In this document: positions 33,095 to 38,174 of the stretch, piece after piece
Layout of the letters: each line of letters begins with the position of its first letter
How positions within the stretch are numbered: the stretch's first letter is position 1
Source: Bacillota bacterium
Lineage (GTDB): Bacteria > Bacillota > Clostridia > Clostridiales > Caloramatoraceae
Assembly: GCA_023415335.1 (NCBI GenBank)
Contig: JAEZLD010000022.1
Location: 1-38,174, forward strand
DNA: 38,174 nucleotides
Direction of reading: 5' to 3'
Program-made: the position numbers and the translations under genes
The notes under the pieces: generated by a model
What the model was told of the DNA's origin: nothing
Databases searched by the model: none
The model's input: only the letters and a program-made list of their open reading frames with translations

Positions 33095-33101
33095 ATGTAT
33101 G
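33095..33101 (-). promoter_or_regulatory. Possible SigE -10 element for the spoIIIA operon
   Basis: The minus strand reads TCATACATAT, close to the SigE -10 consensus CATACA-T, about 140 bases before spoIIIAA. spoIIIA is a SigE regulon operon in Bacillus. I see no convincing -35 at the right distance. Confidence 0.3.
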
Positions 33102-33114
33102 ACTACTTACTGTA

Positions 33115-33143
33115 TTGTTATTTACATTTGCTTGCAGTAGAAT
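33115..33143 (+). promoter_or_regulatory. Promoter of the PH-like membrane protein gene
   Basis: TTGTTA (33115-33120), a 17-base spacer and TAGAAT (33138-33143), ending 32 bases before the ATG, with AAGGAGG between. Confidence 0.55.
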
Positions 33144-33175
33144 GGAATTGTTAACCATTTAATAAGGAGGATACC

Positions 33176-33601
33176 ATGAGAAAGAATTCTACCGATAACG
33201 GAATTGCACCTATAATAGGAATTACAATTGCTGCTCTAGCATTAGTGTTTACTGCCATTGTTATGTTTTCAGGGAAGATTGATATAACCTTTAAACAAAC
33301 TGAGCTGTATGCAGACTCCAGCATGGTTTCAGGTATAAACATTAAATATGAGGATATTACAAATGTAACATACAGAGATGATTTTGATATAGGCAAGAAG
33401 GTTAAGGGACTAGACAGCATGAGACTTCATGCAGGAGATTTTCTTAACCAGGAATTTGGAAAATATAAGCTATATTCATACAACAGCACAAAAAGCTTCG
33501 TAATTGTTGAGTATAAGGATGGATACCTGGCTTTTAATTTACAAAGTGACCAGGCCACCCAAGAAGCATATGAAACACTTTTAAATAAGATAAATAAATA
33601 G
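33176..33601 (+). CDS. Small membrane-anchored protein with PH-like domain
   Basis: A 141-residue protein with one N-terminal membrane helix (about 10-32) and a soluble domain. The domain's strand pattern (IKYEDITNVTYRDDFDIG, then KSFVIVEYKDGYLAFNL and a final helix) resembles bacterial PH domains that often follow membrane anchors. No enzyme motif is visible and the role is unknown. It stands alone on the plus strand between divergent spoIIIAA and convergent CD1247-like genes, with its own promoter and terminator. Confidence 0.65.
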   Translation: MRKNSTDNGIAPIIGITIAALALVFTAIVMFSGKIDITFKQTELYADSSMVSGINIKYEDITNVTYRDDFDIGKKVKGLDSMRLHAGDFLNQEFGKYKLYSYNSTKSFVIVEYKDGYLAFNLQSDQATQEAYETLLNKINK

Positions 33602-33608
33602 TATAAAC

Positions 33609-33639
33609 AAAAAACCATCCATAAAATGGATGGTTTTTT
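33609..33639 (+). terminator. Bidirectional terminator between convergent genes
   Basis: A perfect 14-bp stem AAAAAACCATCCAT / ATGGATGGTTTTTT with an AAA loop. The flanking A- and T-runs make it work for the plus-strand PH-like gene and the minus-strand CD1247-like gene. Confidence 0.92.
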
Positions 33640-33656
33640 GTTTATATAATTATAGA

Positions 33657-34067
33657 TTATTCGTCGCAGCCGTCCTCTGATTCGCAGCAATCACATTCGC
33701 TGAATATTATAGGCTCGCCACAGTTAGGGCACAGGATTTCCTCATCCTCGTCCTGGAACATTTCCTCGTCAAGATAAACAACCTCATTGCAATGAGGACA
33801 TTCTACCTCAATGAAGCCCTCGTCATCTTTGTCCTCGTCATCATCCTCATAGACATCTTCTTCAACGTCAGCTAAATCCTCATCTATTGCTTCTACATAT
33901 TCCTCAAGCTCTGAGGTCCTGTCATCCATATCCTCAAGAAACATTGTCATGTCATCAATCAGATCTATAAGAGCAAGGATTATCTTTCCTTCCTTTGTTT
34001 CATGGTTAATTCCCAGTCCATCGCTTAACCCCTTAATATAGGATACCTTTTCGCGTATGTTTTCCAA
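33657..34067 (-). CDS. CD1247 N-terminal domain-containing acidic zinc-ribbon protein
   Basis: A 136-residue, strongly acidic protein. The N-terminal helical part (ENIREKVSYIKGLSDGLGIN) matches the CD1247 domain known from Clostridioides. An Asp/Glu-rich linker (about 60-84) leads to a zinc ribbon with CPHC at 90-93 and CPNC at 113-116, and extra C-terminal cysteines (CDCC). The start is TTG 34067 with AAGGAGG upstream. It lies 60 bases after efp and is probably co-transcribed with it. The function is unknown; nucleic-acid or ribosome association is a guess from the zinc ribbon and the efp linkage. Confidence 0.8.
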   Translation of the reverse strand: MENIREKVSYIKGLSDGLGINHETKEGKIILALIDLIDDMTMFLEDMDDRTSELEEYVEAIDEDLADVEEDVYEDDDEDKDDEGFIEVECPHCNEVVYLDEEMFQDEDEEILCPNCGEPIIFSECDCCESEDGCDE

Positions 34068-34127
34068 TCCAACTACCTCCTTAGTAAAATCTTATGCATC
34101 ATAGACTTTATCTTAATATATTATGCT

Positions 34128-34685
34128 TTATACACGAGACATATATTCACCAGTTCTGGTGTCTATTCTAATAGAATCTCCTTCGTTAACAAACAGAGGA
34201 ACCATGAATGTAGCTCCTGTCTCTACAGTTGCAGGCTTCAATGTGTTTGTTGCTGTATTGCCCTTTGCACCTGGTTCGGTTGCAGTTACTTCAAGCTCAA
34301 CAAAGTTTGGTGGTTCAACTGAGAATGCTTCTCCCTTGTAGAACTTAATAATAGCAAACATGTTTTCCTTAAGATACCTTATGGCATCCTCAACCTTATC
34401 ATGGTTTAAAGGAACCTGATCGTAGGTATCCTGATCCATGAAGTAATACAGCTCTCCGTCATTGTAAAGATACTGCATTTCCTTTCTCTCGATTATTGCC
34501 TCAGGAAACTTATCTGTTGGGTTGAAGGTTGTTTCAGTAACTCCCCCAGATATAACGTTTCTAAGCTTTACCCTTACAAAGGCAGCACCTTTTCCTGGCT
34601 TAACATGCATGAACTCTATGACAGTAAAAACTTGTCCATTCATTTCAAAAGTACTTCCTTTTCTGATGTCACCAGCTATTATCAT
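34128..34685 (-). CDS. efp: Translation elongation factor P
   Basis: A 185-residue three-domain factor that rescues ribosomes stalled on polyproline. The N-terminal KOW-like domain carries the loop KPGKGAAF with the tip lysine K32, the position that is modified in many bacteria. The OB domains end with the signature region containing VETGATFMVPLFVNEGD and IDTRTGEYMSR. GGAGGG precedes the ATG. Confidence 0.98.
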   Translation of the reverse strand: MIIAGDIRKGSTFEMNGQVFTVIEFMHVKPGKGAAFVRVKLRNVISGGVTETTFNPTDKFPEAIIERKEMQYLYNDGELYYFMDQDTYDQVPLNHDKVEDAIRYLKENMFAIIKFYKGEAFSVEPPNFVELEVTATEPGAKGNTATNTLKPATVETGATFMVPLFVNEGDSIRIDTRTGEYMSRV

Positions 34686-34839
34686 ATTATTCCCTCCTGA
34701 AAGTTATTAGAAATTTTAAATTATTTTAATCCCTTATAGTATACAAATATAGTATTTGCCTTTTGTTATCTTTATTATGAAGAAATATACAACAAAAAGG
34801 GATTATTATGTAACATTAAGTGCATAGCATAACAAGGTA

Positions 34840-34869
34840 ATTTTATCAGATTTATGTTACTAATGTAAA
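34840..34869 (-). promoter_or_regulatory. Candidate SigA promoter of efp with long leader
   Basis: The minus strand has TTTACA (34864-34869), an 18-base spacer and TAAAAT (34840-34845). It would give a leader of about 145 bases before efp. The leader contains CCTTTTTGTT and AACAAAAGG, which could pair across a 23-base loop. Confidence 0.5.
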
Positions 34870-34907
34870 TACAAAAGGCTAAATTTAATAAATAAATATG
34901 TATTTAT

Positions 34908-36137
34908 TTATAAATCGTACCAACTTATAAATTTCACCAGGGTTCCTTCGGCATAATTACTCATAGCTGACCTTAACTGACCTGCTATATCTGTTTTAAG
35001 TTCATTAAGGGCTGATCTTAAAGGACAGCTTATACTCATACTGGAGTTATCTGTCATAATAAGCTCTGAACATAATAAGGATGAATTATTTAGCTGGACT
35101 TTTCCCCTAACAGTTACTCTTCCACTGCAGCAAATAATATAATTATTATATACTCCCTCAGGCATTTCCATTTCACCTTTTACCAGAACCAGCTTATATG
35201 CATTACTATTCCTTATATACTCAGCTATTTGTTTTTGCCCGCTTTCACTAAGCTTTCTTAGCAGGGACTCATCTATTATGCCTGCAGCTATTGCCGGATT
35301 AGCCTTTGCTTCTCTCCAGGAATTGTCTATTTCCTGTAGGCTGGTATTACTATTATCAAGCCTTTTAAATAACGAAAGCTTTTCAGTTACTACACTATCC
35401 TCTGATTTTCCAGGCCTTAGCTCAATACCTTTATAATAGTATAATCTGCATCTGTTAATAAAGCCCACATAGGATGAGCGTAAGGAATACATATTATCCT
35501 CTGGTATATCTGTATAAACCAAATACTTTTCCATAGGCCTCTGATCCAACTCTAATGAATCCGCTTTAATGGCAATTGTATTATATATTTTTATTCTATC
35601 AAAGAAAAGACTGGCTTTTTCACATTGCAGATACATGGGAGAATGAAGAAACAGGCTTGCTGATACTGGAATATTGAAGCTGCTCCCTTTCTGCCCTATT
35701 ATGGTAATACCACCTGCACACAATGAATCACTAAAGAAGTTGCTTTTAAAGGATTCCTTATTTATTCTAACCACATATGACTTATTATATTTGCCATCTA
35801 TTGTTGATACCTTTGATGTAATGTAATACATTTCATCATAGGGTGGCTGCTGGTCCTTTCTATATAATTCCACTATATATTTTAGCTTTCCATCTGGAGA
35901 GCTGTAGTTTAGAATGTTGCCAGGATATGATGGTACGGCTCCTTCCTTATCCTTCAGAAGCTGTATTCCCATCTCTATGCCTGATTCTGCTGCCATACGG
36001 AGCCTTTCTGCTCTGGCAGTAGCTGTAGCTGTCTGCAATCCTATATAGGAAAGCTCCAGGAGAATAGATGCTACAAGCAGCATCAGCATTACACATAAAA
36101 CAGACGATAGCAGCACACTGCCTTTACTTTTTTTCAA
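34908..36137 (-). CDS. Pilin-assembly-type membrane protein, PilX/GspK-like
   Basis: A 409-residue protein with one N-terminal hydrophobic helix (about 8-30, GSVLLSSVLCVMLMLLVASILLE in two parts) followed by ARAERLRMAAESGIEMGIQLL, the alpha-helical stem typical of PilX-like minor pilins. No GFxxxE prepilin motif is present, so processing is unclear. The large C-terminal part has no recognised domain. The start lies within the end of the preceding prepilin gene (overlap about 14 bases). TTG 36137 fits the AGGGGTG ribosome site better than the GTG three codons earlier. It is the last gene of the pilin cluster. Confidence 0.65.
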   Translation of the reverse strand: MKKSKGSVLLSSVLCVMLMLLVASILLELSYIGLQTATATARAERLRMAAESGIEMGIQLLKDKEGAVPSYPGNILNYSSPDGKLKYIVELYRKDQQPPYDEMYYITSKVSTIDGKYNKSYVVRINKESFKSNFFSDSLCAGGITIIGQKGSSFNIPVSASLFLHSPMYLQCEKASLFFDRIKIYNTIAIKADSLELDQRPMEKYLVYTDIPEDNMYSLRSSYVGFINRCRLYYYKGIELRPGKSEDSVVTEKLSLFKRLDNSNTSLQEIDNSWREAKANPAIAAGIIDESLLRKLSESGQKQIAEYIRNSNAYKLVLVKGEMEMPEGVYNNYIICCSGRVTVRGKVQLNNSSLLCSELIMTDNSSMSISCPLRSALNELKTDIAGQLRSAMSNYAEGTLVKFISWYDL

Positions 36138-36963
36138 GACCTCCACCCCTAGAATAGCTTTTCATAAAAACATGGCTTTCGTATTCTGTCCCATCGCACC
36201 TTATTTTTATGTTAAAGCTCTCATGCCCTTCCTGATTTATTTCTATATCATCAATCCCGTTCATTACAAGATTGTCTCCATCAGACTTAAGTGCGCTGTA
36301 GCTCTGATAATTTATATTTTCAAGATATACCAGCTCTTCTCCGTTATCATTATTTACAGAGGCACAATACGTTCCCAGGGAGTTTATTTTATAGTAGTCC
36401 TGTGCCCCGTCTATTGCCATACCTGAGGATGGTGGGGCTGAAAGCCTGGTAAGTCCTGAGTAAAAATCCCTATGTAACATGCTGTCAAGCTGTGTATTAA
36501 GCAGGCTGTTTTCTTCAGGCGTCAATTCTTCAAAGCTCAAAGTGTCTTTATTTATCATGGTTAGGCCCTGCTGTCTCCATGTATTTACCTTAACTGACGA
36601 ATTCAGGTCATTTGAAAAGTACACTCTGTGCAGCTCCTTACTGTCTGGATTATTATCCTTTAAAACCAATAAGTAAGGTAATGTACCAGACTTAAGAGGA
36701 ACTATGTATATAAGTCTTTTATATACACCAACAGCTTTTCCAAAGTCAATATTATCAAAGCTGCAGGTAGCATATGATGCCTCTTTAATTGAATCCTCTA
36801 TTTCCAGCTGTACCATCCTTGCTGTGCTTGAACCATATAGCATACTAGCCTCCCTGTTATATTCCCTTGCGGAGGAGGATAGAATCATTGTAAGCAGTGC
36901 CAGCATTATCCCTGCTATGGCTATGCTTACTATAATTTCGATCATTGATATTCCTTTTCTCAT
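36124..36963 (-). CDS. Prepilin-type N-terminal domain protein (PilW-like minor pilin)
   Basis: A 279-residue prepilin beginning MRKGISMIEIIVSIAIAG, with processing expected after Gly4 and the glutamate at mature position 5. A 20-residue hydrophobic helix and a large globular C-terminal domain follow. The frame is open for 68 more codons upstream, but that stretch overlaps the preceding prepilin gene, and the ATG at 36963 has GAGGT upstream and follows that gene's stop by 10 bases. It is probably a minor pilin or pseudopilin of a type IV pilus or competence-like apparatus; the assembly ATPase is not in the window. Confidence 0.8.
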   Translation of the reverse strand: MRKGISMIEIIVSIAIAGIMLALLTMILSSSAREYNREASMLYGSSTARMVQLEIEDSIKEASYATCSFDNIDFGKAVGVYKRLIYIVPLKSGTLPYLLVLKDNNPDSKELHRVYFSNDLNSSVKVNTWRQQGLTMINKDTLSFEELTPEENSLLNTQLDSMLHRDFYSGLTRLSAPPSSGMAIDGAQDYYKINSLGTYCASVNNDNGEELVYLENINYQSYSALKSDGDNLVMNGIDDIEINQEGHESFNIKIRCDGTEYESHVFMKSYSRGGGLEKK

Positions 36964-36973
36964 TATCTCTACC

Positions 36974-37471
36974 TCATATCCCTGATAAGAATCCATACTC
37001 CATATGCATCCATGTTGCTGTTTCCCCCTCGTTATCCCTAAGCTGTATTTCAACAGGATATTCTGCAGACCAGGTGGTAACACTTTTTCCTTTACTGATT
37101 GCAATATAAGCAGTATACCTTTTTTCATGAACAATATTATTGCTATCTGAATAGTCCCAGTATCCATTAAATGAATTTAAATTCTCTACCAGCTGCTTTA
37201 TCTCTCCCAGCTCATTAAAGCATATATAACCAGACACCCTGCCTTCAGGTGATTTGGGGCTTAAATCATATATACTCTTTACATTTGCCCCTCCTGAGCC
37301 TTTAAAGCATTCCAATATAACACTGCAGGCCTGAATACCTTCGTTAATTCTTTCTGCTTTCTTTCTCCGGTTAACTGATGATATTGCTGAGGTACTCATA
37401 ATGCAGCAGCATACTGACAATATTAAAAGTGCCACAATCACTTCAATTAGGGTAAATGCTTTTTTACTCAT
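36974..37471 (-). CDS. Prepilin-type N-terminal domain protein (PilV-like minor pilin)
   Basis: A 165-residue prepilin, MSKKAFTLIEVIVALLIL. The class III signal is intact except that Ala rather than Gly precedes the processing point (KKA-FTLIEV). The conserved mature Glu5 is present. The C-terminal domain is beta-rich. It overlaps the preceding gene by four bases (ATGA). Confidence 0.82.
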   Translation of the reverse strand: MSKKAFTLIEVIVALLILSVCCCIMSTSAISSVNRRKKAERINEGIQACSVILECFKGSGGANVKSIYDLSPKSPEGRVSGYICFNELGEIKQLVENLNSFNGYWDYSDSNNIVHEKRYTAYIAISKGKSVTTWSAEYPVEIQLRDNEGETATWMHMEYGFLSGI

Positions 37472-37926
37472 GGCCTTTCACCCTTAAAATCAATCATAAA
37501 GGTAGCAACCTTAATTGATATAGTGGCAGAACGTCCTTCATTATCTATAATTACTATTGAACAGGCATATGGAGATACAGAGCCGCTGCATGAAAATTTA
37601 AGCCTTTTCTCACTATATGGAATTGTAGAGGCTGCCAGGTCGATTTTAATACCTTTTTTAAAAATAACCTGCTTATAGATCTCCTTATTATATGTATCCA
37701 CAAGCAGATATCCATCCACTGTGAAGAGCAGTTCCACCTCTCCGCTGGTCATAGCCCTGACTCTTGCATGGCGCATATCCTCAAGCAGCTCCATGGAGGA
37801 ACCCTTAAATCTCTTCTCATCCATAGTTCTTTTTATAGAGGATGATACAGGAAAGAAAATGCACATGAGCATTCCCATAAGAGATATGGTGATTAGCAAT
37901 TCAACAAGTGTGAAGGCTTTTCTCAT
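37468..37926 (-). CDS. Prepilin-type N-terminal domain protein (GspH/FimT-like)
   Basis: A 152-residue prepilin, MRKAFTLVELLITISLMG, with Ala at the -1 position and Glu5 conserved. The C-terminal half (VRAMTSGEVELLFTVDGYLLV) resembles GspH/FimT. The frame extends 14 codons further, but AAAGGAG is nine bases from the ATG at 37926. It is the first intact gene of the cluster; the insertion element lies about 130 bases upstream. Confidence 0.8.
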   Translation of the reverse strand: MRKAFTLVELLITISLMGMLMCIFFPVSSSIKRTMDEKRFKGSSMELLEDMRHARVRAMTSGEVELLFTVDGYLLVDTYNKEIYKQVIFKKGIKIDLAASTIPYSEKRLKFSCSGSVSPYACSIVIIDNEGRSATISIKVATFMIDFKGERP

Positions 37927-38075
37927 TCCAGCTGCTCCTTTATATCTTGCTATGGTAAGTATTGCCATGTTTAATATAAATAAACCTTAACGCACAAAAT
38001 TTATGATATTCATATCAGTTCAAAAGTTAAATAAAAAAGCAGGGAAAATGATGTGACCCCAAAAAGTTAGACTTT

Positions 38076-38108
38076 ATTAGCGAGACAGTTTCGGCTGCCT
38101 CGCTAATT
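38076..38108 (-). terminator. Stem-loop between transposase stop and IS end
   Basis: A 9-bp stem ATTAGCGAG / CTCGCTAAT with inner CAG/CTG pairs follows the transposase stop. It probably terminates the transposase transcript or blocks read-through. Confidence 0.6.
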
Positions 38109-38174
38109 TTATGCAGCCAAGAGGTAGAGTCTGTATTGCACAGGGCTCATCCATCCTAGTTTTTCCTTAATTCT
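38109..38174 (-). CDS. IS3-family transposase OrfB, C-terminal 21 residues
   Basis: Reading leftwards from the window edge, the frame gives RIKEKLGWMSPVQYRLYLLAA and stops at TAA 38109-38111. The KxKLxxMSPVxYR ending is the standard C-terminus of IS150-type DDE transposases. Only this tail is inside the window. Confidence 0.85.
   Translation of the reverse strand, partial: RIKEKLGWMSPVQYRLYLLAA

Larger units (their letters stand above)
38054..38174 (-). mobile_element. IS3-family insertion sequence, right part cut by window
   Basis: One terminal inverted repeat, TGACCCCAAAAAGTTAGAC, is at 38054-38072, and the C-terminus of an OrfB transposase reads toward it. The rest lies beyond the window. 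TGACCCC ends with AAAAGTTAGAC are typical of IS150-group IS3 elements. Confidence 0.85.

Noticed and set aside
34885..34907. A/T-only palindrome after the pilin-type gene as a terminator
   Set aside because: AAATAAATA/TATTTATTT has no G-C pairs and no clear T-tract, so it is too weak to call.
36964..37167. N-terminal extension of the PilW-like prepilin
   Set aside because: It overlaps the preceding prepilin gene in another frame, and the true prepilin signal with its ribosome site starts at 36963.

Overview
The window reads as a chromosomal segment of a low-G+C, spore-forming, anaerobic Firmicute, most likely Clostridium or a close relative. The evidence is the A/T-rich sequence, strong GGAGG-type ribosome binding sites with many TTG and GTG starts, a complete spoIIIA operon, spo0A, spoIVB, spoIIM and gerW, and the clostridial gene order efp - spoIIIAA-AH - asp23 - nusB - xseAB - ispA - dxs - tlyA - nadK - argR - recN - spoIVB - spo0A. 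Nearly everything is transcribed on the minus strand, so operons read from high to low coordinates. Only two small genes, a PilZ-domain gene and a membrane-anchored PH-like gene, lie on the plus strand.

Layout from the upstream (right) end. An IS3-family element is cut by the window edge at 38054-38174. Next come four overlapping pilin-type genes (34908-37926), efp and a CD1247-type acidic zinc-ribbon gene. The eight-gene spoIIIA operon (27862-32953) follows; it builds the mother-cell/forespore channel. Then come the envelope-stress trio asp23/amaP/DUF2273 and nusB, a TsaD-like paralogue, xseA, xseB, ispA and a YuiD-type PAP2 protein. After these is a roughly 580-nt non-coding block with its own promoter (21093-21676), followed by a four-helix membrane protein gene and dxs. 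Beyond dxs are tlyA, nadK, argR, recN, spoIVB, spo0A, a NUDIX hydrolase, spoIIM, xerD, a decayed deoB, pyrimidine-nucleoside phosphorylase, dacF, an M50 protease, scpA, scpB, a DUF2953 gene, gerW, dacB, and a two-gene redox operon that runs off the left edge.

The most striking feature is the non-coding block between the PAP2 gene and dxs. Its length, multistem folding, long-range closing helix and position between ispA and a four-helix membrane protein match OLE RNA (ornate, large, extremophilic) and its partner OapA. This is a membrane-associated ribonucleoprotein of unresolved mechanism. It is a known class, recognised here from context and structure, not a new one.

Other points of interest: a deoB pseudogene reduced to three fragments upstream of intact pdp; a XerD protein that appears to lack two of the usual catalytic-site residues; a predicted SigH-type promoter with an embedded 0A box upstream of spo0A; an inverted repeat around the PilZ gene promoter; and a structured leader upstream of the redox operon. 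No CRISPR array, rRNA or tRNA was seen. Where a strong ribosome binding site favoured an internal start codon, the shorter gene model is given and explained.
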